Source: CAYUQT01 sp964446835
GTDB taxonomy: Bacteria > Planctomycetota > Phycisphaerae > UBA1845 > JAFGLZ01
Reading direction: 5' to 3'
NCBI GenBank assembly: GCA_964446835.1
Contig: CAYUQT010000015.1
Span: 62,001-126,000, forward strand
Length of the DNA: 64,000 nt
Positions 51,577-61,365 of the stretch are shown in pieces. Positions within the stretch are counted from its first letter, which is position 1. The number at the start of each line of letters is the position of its first letter. The position numbers were made by a program, and so were the translations under genes. The notes below the pieces were generated by a model. It was not told the DNA's origin. It ran no database searches and saw only the letters and a list, made by a program, of their open reading frames with translations.

Positions 51577-51677
51577 GCGTCGAGTCTCTCCATGTGAAAT
51601 CGCCGGTTCGATGCCGGTGCCCTACGGCAGAATCGTAGCACGTCGGCATCCGGGCGGACACCCCGAATCGTGACGGA

Positions 51678-54176
51678 TCACCGGCCGAGTGTCGCCAGCA
51701 CCTCCAGAACCTCCAGCCGAACCTGATCCGCCACGGATCGATCGCGATCGGAGAACCACCGATCGGGGTTGTACTTCGCCACGCGCCGCGGGCCTTCTGC
51801 CAAAAGCTGTTTCGCCCGCGAGATCTCCGGTGAACTCCGACCCGCCTTCTCGAGTTGCTCGATGCGGCCCCTCAGCATGTGAAGGTATTCGTAGTCCTCG
51901 ACCCCCTCGCGGACCGCTTCCCAATGCTTGCTCGTCGTGATGTGGTCCGGCGCAATGTACGCTGGGCAGAACGACGTCGAGCGAGCCAGATACTCGCACC
52001 ATGAATTGCCGTATCCCGTATCGCCATAGGCCCAGAAGCCCATGCCCACCGCCCCATGAACCCAGCAATACCACGCCTGAAGCCGGTGGTACGAGTAGGG
52101 GTCCAGCAATCTCGCCGGACCCGAACAGAGGTAGAACCACAGCTCGCGCCGCCCATCTCTAACGAACCGACCGTAGTAGCTCTCCGCCTTCTGGCCGAAC
52201 TCGCAGTAGATCCCCAGATTCGGGCAGATCGCATCGCAGGCCTCCAACATCGCCACCTGATCCGGCGTGCCGAGCTTCTGGTGAATCGGATCGATCCAGA
52301 TGTTGAAGAAATCGGTCGCCGCCTTGATGGCCCGTGCCCAGGCAAGAATCTGCCGATCTTGCTCGTCGGTCTGCGGCTCGTCGACGAGCAATACGCCGAC
52401 CTGCCGGGGCTTCAGACCCCGTTCCTTGCAGTGCTCGGCCCATGCGGCGAACCACTGCCCCGCGACCCTGGTGAATTCGGGCGTCCCCATCGCGTAACCG
52501 GCCACCGAACCGCCCACGGACATGAAGACCAGGTAGCGGCGGGCGCCCTTCCAGTCGTTCAACCATCGATCGAACCGTGAGAAGTCGATCGACCCTGGCT
52601 TGAGGTTTCCCGCGGCGTCGAGATGACTGCGCTGCGGTGCGCCGATCACACTGGAATGGCCCCACGGTGAATCGACGAAATGCTCGCGCATGTCGGCAAC
52701 GGCCTGACGCTGATTGCCCGCCGTGATACCGTAGGCATAGGGCTCGTCGGTGTAGTCCCACATCCCCAGCGAAAGCGCCGGCTGCCGGGGAAACTCGATG
52801 TCCTCTACTCGCAGCCGCAGCGGAAGCATGCACAGAGGGGCCTCCGACAGCTTCAAACCTCCGCCATCGCGAGTGGCGTTGTAGATCTCGATCTTCATCT
52901 CGTACAAACCGGCTGCCGTCCACTTCGGATTAAACGTCAGCCAGACCTGCCGTGTGGTGCCGGCCGGAACCGTGACGGCATCGGCCAGATCGGCCTTGCC
53001 CGACAGCTCCGGCAGTGCATCGGCCACCACAATCCCCTGCTTGGTGTCGACGTGGTCCACCCGATGAACCGTGACGAAATCCGGACGACCCGGCTTATCC
53101 GTGGCCGCCGGAGCCCCAACGATCTTCAGGCAGACCAAAGCATCCGCCGCGTCGGCCATCGTCATGTTGAAGGCAGCCGAACGATATTCCCCCCGCATCA
53201 TCCGAATCGACAGATCGGGCAAGCCCTGGGGTGGCGAAGTGGGTGCCTCCAGAATCCCCAGCGGGTCCCACCGATTCTTCTGCCATACCACCAGCCCCTT
53301 GAGCCCTCGCGCCTGAAGCGCCGGCGCATGACAAGCGAGAATTTGACGGTGAAGTTCGTTCAGAGGAACGACGGCCGAAAGGGCGTTCGGATCGCTCACC
53401 ACTACATCAGAGATGCGCCGCACGCATTCGTCGATCTGCCGAACGACCTCGTCTCGCCGTTCCGCCGGAAAACCGCACACAGTGACAGCCTTTCGGACCT
53501 CCGCCGCATCCGTCCGCAATCGCCGCTGCATTGCCTGAGTACCCGCAGAGGCCTTGAGATACTCCCCCACGTCGCCCACACTGCGACCGCCGACCGGCTC
53601 GGCAAGCCACTCGTCCTTGCCGCGCCATACCTCGATCTCATCGCAGAATGCGTAGGCCCCGTCGGTAGCGATAGCGAACTGCACGAACCGTCCCTTCGTC
53701 TTCAGCCGGTCCGTCCAGTAGGTGTGAACCCCGTACTTGGCCGCCTCAGGGATTCCATGGTCCGAGGACAGATCCAGCAGATCGCCCACCAGGTGGTAGT
53801 CCTTGCCGTCTTCGCTGACGAAGAGGCCGATCTGCAGCGGCCAGGCAACGCCGGCCGCCCCCGCCGCCGTCCGATACGACACGCCCGCGACGGGCTGAAC
53901 CGTGCCCAGGTCAATCGTAATCCGCACCGCACTCGTGTGGCTCCACCCCACCGTCCCCTTCTGCGTCCAGAAGTGTCCCTGGCTGAGGACGCTGTCGGTC
54001 AGTTGCGTCCGATCCCCGGCATCCGTGCAATGTTCGTAGTTAGGAGCCGGAGCCAGCATGTAGGGCCTATGCAAGGCGACGTTAACCAAACCGGGACGGG
54101 TAGCCGGTCCCGGCGAGGTCTCTGAGACGGCCATCACGATCATCTGAAGGACAGTTGCCAGCACTCCGGTTGTCAT
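51678..54176 (-). CDS. Secreted DUF4091-family protein with discoidin-like domain
   Basis: 832 residues. Signal peptide; an F5/8 type C (discoidin-like) carbohydrate-binding domain at about 30-190 (VRITIDLGTVQPVAGVSYRT, partly quoted as DLGTVQPVAGVSYRT); helical linker with regular leucines (190-270); beta-sandwich 300-470; then a TIM-barrel-like domain with LLVDEPQTDEQDRQ and a DUF4091-type end (RLQAWYCWVHGAVGMGFWAYGD, abbreviated VHGAVGMGFWAYGD; REGVEDYEYLHML). DUF4091 proteins are regarded as glycoside-hydrolase-like. Divergent from the first GH172 gene over a 369-bp promoter region. Confidence 0.85.
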   Translation of the reverse strand: MTTGVLATVLQMIVMAVSETSPGPATRPGLVNVALHRPYMLAPAPNYEHCTDAGDRTQLTDSVLSQGHFWTQKGTVGWSHTSAVRITIDLGTVQPVAGVSYRTAAGAAGVAWPLQIGLFVSEDGKDYHLVGDLLDLSSDHGIPEAAKYGVHTYWTDRLKTKGRFVQFAIATDGAYAFCDEIEVWRGKDEWLAEPVGGRSVGDVGEYLKASAGTQAMQRRLRTDAAEVRKAVTVCGFPAERRDEVVRQIDECVRRISDVVVSDPNALSAVVPLNELHRQILACHAPALQARGLKGLVVWQKNRWDPLGILEAPTSPPQGLPDLSIRMMRGEYRSAAFNMTMADAADALVCLKIVGAPAATDKPGRPDFVTVHRVDHVDTKQGIVVADALPELSGKADLADAVTVPAGTTRQVWLTFNPKWTAAGLYEMKIEIYNATRDGGGLKLSEAPLCMLPLRLRVEDIEFPRQPALSLGMWDYTDEPYAYGITAGNQRQAVADMREHFVDSPWGHSSVIGAPQRSHLDAAGNLKPGSIDFSRFDRWLNDWKGARRYLVFMSVGGSVAGYAMGTPEFTRVAGQWFAAWAEHCKERGLKPRQVGVLLVDEPQTDEQDRQILAWARAIKAATDFFNIWIDPIHQKLGTPDQVAMLEACDAICPNLGIYCEFGQKAESYYGRFVRDGRRELWFYLCSGPARLLDPYSYHRLQAWYCWVHGAVGMGFWAYGDTGYGNSWCEYLARSTSFCPAYIAPDHITTSKHWEAVREGVEDYEYLHMLRGRIEQLEKAGRSSPEISRAKQLLAEGPRRVAKYNPDRWFSDRDRSVADQVRLEVLEVLATLGR

Positions 54177-54545
54177 ATGTCACCTCTCAACATTCCGATC
54201 CCACGCGACAACAATCGATGATACGCCCGTGTTGACAGAGTCTAGCCGACCCCCCGCCCCCAAAGAAGCACACCTCGCTGCCTTTCGCCCCACACCGGAC
54301 CGAACGTCCGTCCGACCCGCAAGCCGATCCGCACAGGCCGGCCCCCCCAGCGGCAAGAGAGAATCTGAAGCCGGATCCGATGCGACCGGGAACGGAGAAT
54401 GCGTCACAAAAGATCTCCCCGAGGAAGCGTGACAATCGGTCGAGACGGACGTATTGTACGCATCGAGAGCGTTGCCACGAAGTGCCCGCTCACGTCGCGC
54501 GTCGGTTCTCCAACCCGGGAACCCTTGTGTCCTAAAGGATGAAAG
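54177..54545. other. Divergent intergenic region between DUF4091 and GH172 genes
   Basis: 369 bp. It holds a plausible plus-strand promoter at 54429-54457; the minus-strand promoter for the DUF4091 gene was not identified. No other gene seen. Confidence 0.5.
54429..54457 (+). promoter_or_regulatory. Putative sigma-70 promoter for GH172 gene
   Basis: GTGACA (54429-54434), 17-bp spacer, TATTGT (54452-54457), about 90 nt before the ATG at 54546. Confidence 0.4.
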
Positions 54546-56105
54546 ATGATTCGTTCAGCATCCCACACCCTTATCGTAGCCCCTTTCACTATTCTCCTGT
54601 CACTGACATCGTTCCTGTTCGCGCAGTCGGCCACCCCCGACCTGCTGTCCCTGGCAAGGCTCCGCGAGGGGCGGACCGGCCGAAGCAGCAGCTCGGCTGC
54701 CGATTGGCGCAATGCCAACGGCGACTGCCGCTCGATCGACATCGGCCAGACCCTCACGCTGGCCGACATCACCGGCCCTGGCGTTGTCACGCACCTATGG
54801 TTCACGATCATGGCTGAAGAACTGCACTGGCCCCGAATGGTCACGCTGCGGGTCTTCTACGATGATTCGGAAGTGCCGGCCGTCGAGACTCCGATCGGCG
54901 ACTTCTTCGCGATGGGACACGGCCTGCGGACAGATGTCACCACCGAACCCATAACGGTCAGTGCCGAGGGACGCGGACTGAACTCCTGGTGGCCGATGCC
55001 CTTCCGCAAACGTGCTCGCCTGACCCTCACGAATGATTCCACCTCCGCCCGCATCGACTCCGTGTACTTCTACGTGGATTGGCAAGGGCTGCCCTCGCTG
55101 CCCGATGACGTTGGCTATTTCCACGCCCGCTACCGCCAGGAGCACCCCTGCGGCGACGACGACTACCTCATCGCCGACCTCCAAGGCAAAGGCCACTACG
55201 TCGGCACCGTCCTGTCGGTCCGCAACATGTACCACGGGTGGTTTGGCGAGGGCGACGACCGCTTCTTCATCGATGGCGAAGAAGAGCCGTCGCTCCGCGG
55301 CACCGGAACCGAAGACTACTTCGGCCAGGCATGGGGCTTCCGAAAGCTCTGCCAGCCCTATCACGGCGTGACGATTCTCGAAGGCGGCAACATGGCGGGC
55401 GATCGCATCACGGCCTATCGATGGCACCTTCGAGATCCGGTCGTGTTCAGCAAAGCACTGAAGGTCACCATGGAACACAAGGGCAGTACCTACAACCAGT
55501 TGGGCATCCAACAGACCCGATTCGTCTCCCGAAAAGACTGGTTCAGCAGCGTGGCCTACTGGTATCAGCAGGGAACGGGCAAACCGTTCAGCAAGATGCC
55601 GCCGGCCAAAGAGCGCGTCATGCCCCACAAGCTGGTTTTCGGCAAGGACCTGCTCAAGGTAGCCACCTTCGAACCCAAGGGCATCGTTCGTCAGGAAGCG
55701 ATCGGCTTTGTCTATGTGCCGACGGACGTCGGGGCCAGCTTCTCCGTACCCTTCGAGATCGAACGCAGCGGATGGTATGACATCGAACCCTGGCTGGCCT
55801 ACGTGGTGATCACCGGAATCTGGGAACCCCTGGTCGACGACAAGCCCACGGTGGGACCCGTTGACACGTGCGACCCGGCCACCGATGTCCGCCCCGTCCC
55901 GCTCGGGCTGATATATCTCCAATCCGGAAAACACACGTTGAAATTCGTCAGTCGTGGCGTCTCGCCCAAGAGTCCGCGACTCCTGCCGGCACGGCTGACC
56001 GGCGGACTGGGCGCGTTGGTCATCACCGAGATCCGGATACCGCCCATCCCCGGAAAGACGCAGCCCAGCCCGGCCCCGGCTCCCGCAACGCAGGCCGGAA
56101 AGTAA
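54546..56105 (+). CDS. Secreted GH172 (DUF2961) glycosidase-like protein
   Basis: 519 residues. Signal peptide (to about 27), then DUF2961, now glycoside hydrolase family GH172, whose studied members act on difructose and D-arabinofuranosides. The first half binds via LRVFYDDSEVPAVETP and GHYVGTVLSVRNM. Two glutamates 21 residues apart (FGEGDD near 232 and GTGTEDYF near 254) match, from memory, the catalytic Glu270/Glu291 pair of the Bifidobacterium enzyme. The C-terminal part is a jelly-roll (IERSGWYDIEPWLAYV). Family well supported; substrate inferred as a furanoside. Confidence 0.88.
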   Translation: MIRSASHTLIVAPFTILLSLTSFLFAQSATPDLLSLARLREGRTGRSSSSAADWRNANGDCRSIDIGQTLTLADITGPGVVTHLWFTIMAEELHWPRMVTLRVFYDDSEVPAVETPIGDFFAMGHGLRTDVTTEPITVSAEGRGLNSWWPMPFRKRARLTLTNDSTSARIDSVYFYVDWQGLPSLPDDVGYFHARYRQEHPCGDDDYLIADLQGKGHYVGTVLSVRNMYHGWFGEGDDRFFIDGEEEPSLRGTGTEDYFGQAWGFRKLCQPYHGVTILEGGNMAGDRITAYRWHLRDPVVFSKALKVTMEHKGSTYNQLGIQQTRFVSRKDWFSSVAYWYQQGTGKPFSKMPPAKERVMPHKLVFGKDLLKVATFEPKGIVRQEAIGFVYVPTDVGASFSVPFEIERSGWYDIEPWLAYVVITGIWEPLVDDKPTVGPVDTCDPATDVRPVPLGLIYLQSGKHTLKFVSRGVSPKSPRLLPARLTGGLGALVITEIRIPPIPGKTQPSPAPAPATQAGK

Positions 56106-56236
56106 CGCCGGACGCCTGCAATCGGAGTCGGCCGTCTCAGGCGATCGGGCGGCTTGCATCCGTCGCCGGGGAGCCGTATGGTTGGCGACCGCCGCCTGAG
56201 TGCTGCGGCGTGCGTGTGTGTCTCCGGGAGCCTGTC

Positions 56237-57244
56237 GTGACGCCTCGTGCAAGATTGCGGACCGCCTTGAGCTTCACGGAGCCCGATCGCCCGCCTCACT
56301 TCGAGCAGATGTTCGAACTGACCGAAGAGGCGTTCGGCCTGAAGGAGGTTCGGGAGAACGAATACGCAGCGGCCGAAACACGGGATCAGCAGGAGCGGCT
56401 GTTCGCCCGAAGCGCCGAGGTCTACCGGCGAATCGTCGAGGAGTTCCGCTGGGATGCCGTCCTGACCTGGCGACCCGCCGCCCGCAACGAGGCACAGTAC
56501 CGGTTCATCCCCTTCCTCAAGAAGGTCCTGGGACCCGACATCCCCGTCGGCAGCTTCATCTGGGATTCCTCCGTGTCGATCGACACCGTCAAGGACTACA
56601 TGGCGTTCGCCATTCAGATCTACGACCGCCCCGATGAAGTGCATGCCTGGGCGAGACAGATGCTCGATGCCGCCCTCGAACACGCCAGACGGCTGGTGGA
56701 CGCCGGATGCGACATCGTCGATGTCGCCAGCGACTATGCCTTCAATCCGGGCACGTTCATCTCGCCGGAACAGTTCCGTGAGTTCGTGACACCTTACATG
56801 GTCGAGCTGGTCGGATTCCTGCGGCGCAACGGGGTGATCGTCATCCTGCACTCCGACGGAAACCTGATGGCCGTCATCGATCAGATCGTCGAGATCGCCC
56901 CGCACGTCCTGCAGTCGATCGACCCGCAAGCGGGCATGGACATCGCCGAGGTCAAACGGCAGACGTACGGCAAGCTGGCGCTGATGGGCAACGTCGAGTG
57001 TCGATGGGTTCAGGAGGGACCCGACGATCGCATTCTGGAATCGGCACGTTATTGCCTCGACCACGCCCCACAGGGCGGCGGCTACATCTACAGCACGAGT
57101 AACACGATCTTTCCCGGAGTTCCGCTGAGGAACTATCGGCTGATGTTGGAGTATTTTTGGAAGCGGTTCCCCGTCGAATCGGCGCATGCAGACGCCGGAC
57201 CGGCCGAATGGGGAACCCAACCCGCGAGGAGGTGCCTGAGATGA
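56237..57244 (+). CDS. URO-D family protein without the zinc cysteine
   Basis: 335 residues. TIM-barrel URO-D family protein, related to but diverged from the one at 2236. At the equivalent of the H-x-C-G zinc site it has LHSDGN, i.e. Asp in place of Cys, so it belongs to a subgroup not predicted to bind zinc in the MtaA manner. GGGAG 6 nt before the GTG at 56237 decides the start; the frame is open far upstream without family similarity. Its stop overlaps the start of the following oxidoreductase (ATGA), so the two are co-produced. Confidence 0.83.
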   Translation: MTPRARLRTALSFTEPDRPPHFEQMFELTEEAFGLKEVRENEYAAAETRDQQERLFARSAEVYRRIVEEFRWDAVLTWRPAARNEAQYRFIPFLKKVLGPDIPVGSFIWDSSVSIDTVKDYMAFAIQIYDRPDEVHAWARQMLDAALEHARRLVDAGCDIVDVASDYAFNPGTFISPEQFREFVTPYMVELVGFLRRNGVIVILHSDGNLMAVIDQIVEIAPHVLQSIDPQAGMDIAEVKRQTYGKLALMGNVECRWVQEGPDDRILESARYCLDHAPQGGGYIYSTSNTIFPGVPLRNYRLMLEYFWKRFPVESAHADAGPAEWGTQPARRCLR

Positions 57245-58098
57245 AGATCGGCATCATCGGATCGGAGAACAGTCACACCATCGCCATCGCCAAGATCATC
57301 AACATCCAGAAGAAGGTGCGTGGATGCAAGGTGGAATACGTCTGGGGCGAAACCGCCGAGTTGGCCCAGGCCGCCGCCCAGGCCGGGCAGATCCCCCACA
57401 TCGTCACGACGCCACGGCAGATGCTCGGAAAGGTCGACGCCGTCGTGGTCGACCACCGCCACCCCAAGTATCACCTGCCGGCCGTGAAGGCCTTTGTCGA
57501 GGCGGGCATCCCCACCTTCGTCGACAAACCGTTCTGCTACCGGGCGAAAGAGGGCAAGGCGTTTCTTCGGATGGCTCGGAAAGCCGGGACGCACCTGACC
57601 AGCTACAGCGTGCTTCAGCACTACGACAGCTTCAAGACCTTCCTCAAGCAGCTCCCATCGGTCGGTACGATCCGGTCCGGCTGGAGCTACGGACCCTGCG
57701 ACCTCAAGAGCACGTGGGGCGGCGTGTTCTTCTACGGCATCCATCAGGTGGAGGTGGTGCTTCGGACCTTCGGTTACGATGTGCGGTCGGTTCAGGTGTG
57801 CCGCAATGGATGGAAGGATGCCACGGCACAACTGTTCTATCCGTCAGGCGTAATCGTCACCATGGCCCTGGTGAAGGAGGGCTGCCCCGGCTTCGGAATC
57901 GGTGCGGTGGGCAGCCAGGGAGTCCTGTTCTCGAAGCTCGACGGCGGACCCGATCCCTATCTCAACGGAACGCGGACTTTCACGACGATGTTCAAGACCG
58001 GCCGGCGCCCCCTCAGCGACGAACAGATCCTCCGTCCCGTCGAGGTGCTCGAGGCGATGGAGAAATCCGTCCGGTCGGGGAAGGTAGTGAAGGTATAG
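57241..58098 (+). CDS. Gfo/Idh/MocA-type NAD(P)-dependent oxidoreductase
   Basis: 285 residues, shorter than the usual 330-400. The N-terminal Rossmann fold reads MKIGIIGSENSHT, then VDHRHPKYHLP and the family motif VDKPF near residue 97 (the EKP-like signature with Lys). C-terminal alpha/beta domain contains FYGIHQVEVVLRTFG, the catalytic His region. It has GGAGG upstream and overlaps the URO-D gene by 4 nt. Sugar or cyclitol oxidation is typical for the family; the pairing with a URO-D protein is the notable feature. Confidence 0.87.
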   Translation: MKIGIIGSENSHTIAIAKIINIQKKVRGCKVEYVWGETAELAQAAAQAGQIPHIVTTPRQMLGKVDAVVVDHRHPKYHLPAVKAFVEAGIPTFVDKPFCYRAKEGKAFLRMARKAGTHLTSYSVLQHYDSFKTFLKQLPSVGTIRSGWSYGPCDLKSTWGGVFFYGIHQVEVVLRTFGYDVRSVQVCRNGWKDATAQLFYPSGVIVTMALVKEGCPGFGIGAVGSQGVLFSKLDGGPDPYLNGTRTFTTMFKTGRRPLSDEQILRPVEVLEAMEKSVRSGKVVKV

Positions 58099-58308
58099 CC
58101 GATTCGGTCCACCCGGCGTGCCCTTTGCCGTCGGCCGTACGGCCCGGGACCCTCGTCGCATTGCAGTGAACGCGCGGGCAGCACTTGAAAGAACCGCCCC
58201 TTCGCCCGCATGATATGCATTCAATGGCAGGGCCGGCCGGCTCGCATCAGTCCGATGCGCAGGGTCGGCCGCCCCCAGACCTCTGTGGCTGTAGAAGGAG
58301 CGGCTTGA

Positions 58309-61242
58309 ATGAACCGTATCATCCCGACGTTGATCGCGTGGACGTTGTCCCTCTGCCTGGTGGTGGGAATCGCAGGCTGCCAGATCAAGCCGGCCGCCCA
58401 ACCCACTCAGGAACCCGTCGCGGCCACGAAGTATGTCCCCCCCTCGGCACCCATGGATGTCAGCTACTTCCTGCGCCGCATGGTGGACCTTGAATGGCTT
58501 TTCGGCCATGAGCCCGGTGTGACCTGCAAGCAGTTCAGCAGTTACGATCGCCAGACCCGGATCGACGAGAAGGGCAACCGCATCAACTGGGAGGCCAACG
58601 GCGATTGCGGCCACTTCCTCCGCAAAAACGCGACGGAAGGCAATGTGATGGCCGAGATGGACGGTCCCGGTTGCATCACCCAGATCTGGTCGGCGAATCC
58701 GGGCGGCACCGTTCGCATCTGGCTCGACGGTGAGGAGAACCCGTCGATCGTCATCCCGATGCTCGAACTGCTGAGCGATCAGGGGCAGCCGCCGTTCAAT
58801 GAGCCGTACAGCTACCAGGCTCGCCCGGCGCCGGGGAACTCGGCCTCCAATTGCTACTTCCCCATCCCCTACGCCAAGAGCTGCAAGATCGCAGTGGTCG
58901 GGGCAGAGATGTACTACCACGTCGACTACATCACCTATCCGACCGGCGCACCGGTCGTCACGCTGAAGCTGCCGCTGTCGGCCGAACAGCAGAAGGTTTG
59001 CGACGAGGTGGCCGCTCAAATCCGCCGCAACGCCCCGGTCCTGCCGCAGAAGTTGCAGAAGATCCAGGTCACGACGCACAACATCAAGCCGGGGGGCGAG
59101 GGCGATCTGCTGCGGTTGCCCAAGTCCGGCGGAGGCGTGGTCCGCGAGTTCAGTCTGAGTCTGGCCTCCCCCGACAAGTCGCTGCTCCGAAAGGCCGTCC
59201 TCAAGATCTACTTCGATGAAGCGCAGGAACCCGGCGTCGTCACGCCGCTCAGCGAGTTCTTCGGCACCGGCTGGTATGCCACACCGTTTGAGTCACTGCT
59301 CTGCCGCATCGACGACAAGGGCGGGATGACGTCGTACTTCCCGATGCCGTTCCGCAAGTCGTTCCGCGCCTCGGTGACCAACATGAGCAAGACGCCGCTG
59401 ACCGTCAGCGCCGTCGTTCAGGTGGCCCCGGCGAGCAAGGCGATCCAGGGCCCGCCGATGTACTTCCACGCGATGTACCGGCGCGAAAACCTCGGCACGA
59501 CGTTCGACTATCCGTTTGTGGAGAATCTCTTCGGAGCCGGCCGATACGTCGGCACACTGCTCAATATCGACAACCCCCAGCGGGGCTGGTGGGGCGAGGG
59601 CGATGAGAAAGTCTGGGTCGACGACGACAAGTTCCCGAGCTGGTTCGGAACCGGCAGCGAGGACTACTTCAACGACGCCTGGGGCATGCACCGTCACAAT
59701 CGTCCGTACGAGGGCTGCCCCCTCATTCAGGAACCCGACGGTCATCATCGCAAGACCAGCATGTACCGCTGGCACATCCTCGACAGCATCCCATTCTCCA
59801 AACAGTTCACCATGACCATCGAGAACTATTACAAGCACTGGGGGCGTGTGCCTTCGGACTACTCCTCGGTGGCCTACTACTATGACATGCGTCGAGAGGG
59901 CCCCGATCTGTTCAAGCCATTGACGCTGGCGGACCTGCTGCCGTGCAACTTCCGCCCGGCCGGAACGATCGAGGCCGAAACGATGGCGTTCCCCGCCGAA
60001 TCCAAACGAACGCTGGAACAGCTCACCGAGCTCGACCTGGCCGATCAGACCAGCGGCACCGGCGCCGTCCTGTTGTGGGCCGAGCCGAGCAAGCCTGCGA
60101 TGCTGCCGTTGGGCGATCTCAAGGCGGGCGTCTATCGCCTTCATGTGTATCTGCTCTCGAAGACCGAAGCCCCCGGCCTGGTGGTCAAGGCCTTCGACAT
60201 CAAGGGCCCCGACGGCAAACCGCTCGCGTGGTTCGTCCCCGGCAAGGTCGCCGAGAAGATCGCTGCCGGCGGATCGTCCCAGGAACTCGGTGTCATCGTG
60301 ATCACGGGCGACAAACCGGTGGCAATGGCGTTCCCGCTGGCCACCTCCGCAGGAACGAACCTCCTGCTGGATGCGGTTCGGCTGGATGCGGCCCCTCGCC
60401 GGGAGATGGAGGCCGAATCGATCAAGTGGTCCAGCCCGGATCATCTGGTAACTATCGAAAACGAATACGGCAACCCGCAACTGAGCGGATGGGGACACGT
60501 CAAGCTCGACAGCTATTCCATTGGCGGCCTGGCCTCTATCAACGTGAACCTCAAACCGGGAGTCTACGAGGTCGAGGCCGGGCTCGGCTGCGGCCCGGAC
60601 TTCGGACAGCTCCGTGTTCGCTACGAACTTCTGCCGCGGCAACTGGTAACCTACGACGGCTACGCCGAAAAGGCGGGACAACGAGTCCACAACTTCGGGC
60701 GGTTCGAGGTCAAAGATCAGCCGCTCAAGCAACTGACCTTCATGGTCTGCGGCAAGAACCCCGCCTCAAAGGGCACGAAGATGACCATCGACTGGATCGA
60801 AATCCGGCCCTGCCGAACGCTGTGGGGTTATGAGGGCGAGTCGATGAAGGTGCTGAAGATCGAGCACGGAGAGGTGGGTCCACAGGAACTCGGCACCGCC
60901 TTCTCGGGCAGGACCCAGCAGTGGGTCCGCTTCGGCGACGAGAAAGGGGTTGTGCAGCTCGGCTTCAACGTGCCTCAGATCGGCAAGTACGACATCGTCA
61001 TGGCCTTCTGCAAGAGCTTTGACTATGCCATCGTCCAGACGTTTATCGACGGCAAACCCATCGGCCAGAGGATCGACATGTACAACCCGACCGTCATACC
61101 AACCGGCCCCATGAAGCTCGGCACGCTGGATCTGACTCCCGGCAACCACCTTCTGGAGTTCCGCGCGGTCGGCAAGAACAAGGAATCCAAGGGCTACTAT
61201 ATGGGCCTCGACTATATGGACCTCGTACCGGTCAAGCCGTAG
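58309..61242 (+). CDS. GH172 (DUF2961) lipoprotein with C-terminal jelly-roll modules
   Basis: 977 residues. Lipobox VVGIAGC predicts lipid anchoring. GH172 spans about 60-540: VRIWLDGEENPSIVIP, then RYVGTLLNIDN, and the Glu pair 21 residues apart in WWGEGDEK (near 427) and GTGSEDYF (near 447). Three beta-sandwich, CBM-like modules follow: about 560-690, 700-830 and 840-977 (VRFGDEKGVVQLGF, NHLLEFRAVGKN). GGAG lies 8-11 nt ahead of the ATG. Together with the smaller GH172 gene it suggests surface degradation of a furanose-containing glycan. Substrate inference only. Confidence 0.88.
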   Translation: MNRIIPTLIAWTLSLCLVVGIAGCQIKPAAQPTQEPVAATKYVPPSAPMDVSYFLRRMVDLEWLFGHEPGVTCKQFSSYDRQTRIDEKGNRINWEANGDCGHFLRKNATEGNVMAEMDGPGCITQIWSANPGGTVRIWLDGEENPSIVIPMLELLSDQGQPPFNEPYSYQARPAPGNSASNCYFPIPYAKSCKIAVVGAEMYYHVDYITYPTGAPVVTLKLPLSAEQQKVCDEVAAQIRRNAPVLPQKLQKIQVTTHNIKPGGEGDLLRLPKSGGGVVREFSLSLASPDKSLLRKAVLKIYFDEAQEPGVVTPLSEFFGTGWYATPFESLLCRIDDKGGMTSYFPMPFRKSFRASVTNMSKTPLTVSAVVQVAPASKAIQGPPMYFHAMYRRENLGTTFDYPFVENLFGAGRYVGTLLNIDNPQRGWWGEGDEKVWVDDDKFPSWFGTGSEDYFNDAWGMHRHNRPYEGCPLIQEPDGHHRKTSMYRWHILDSIPFSKQFTMTIENYYKHWGRVPSDYSSVAYYYDMRREGPDLFKPLTLADLLPCNFRPAGTIEAETMAFPAESKRTLEQLTELDLADQTSGTGAVLLWAEPSKPAMLPLGDLKAGVYRLHVYLLSKTEAPGLVVKAFDIKGPDGKPLAWFVPGKVAEKIAAGGSSQELGVIVITGDKPVAMAFPLATSAGTNLLLDAVRLDAAPRREMEAESIKWSSPDHLVTIENEYGNPQLSGWGHVKLDSYSIGGLASINVNLKPGVYEVEAGLGCGPDFGQLRVRYELLPRQLVTYDGYAEKAGQRVHNFGRFEVKDQPLKQLTFMVCGKNPASKGTKMTIDWIEIRPCRTLWGYEGESMKVLKIEHGEVGPQELGTAFSGRTQQWVRFGDEKGVVQLGFNVPQIGKYDIVMAFCKSFDYAIVQTFIDGKPIGQRIDMYNPTVIPTGPMKLGTLDLTPGNHLLEFRAVGKNKESKGYYMGLDYMDLVPVKP

Positions 61243-61365
61243 GCCACTGGGCGAAGCTATAGCCACTCCAGTGTCCCGGCCCTCATGAGGGGACGAGGCC
61301 GCCTTTCTCCCCGTGTCGGGGAAGAAGGTCGATGGGCCACATGTCCCGGTGTGGAGACATCAAGG

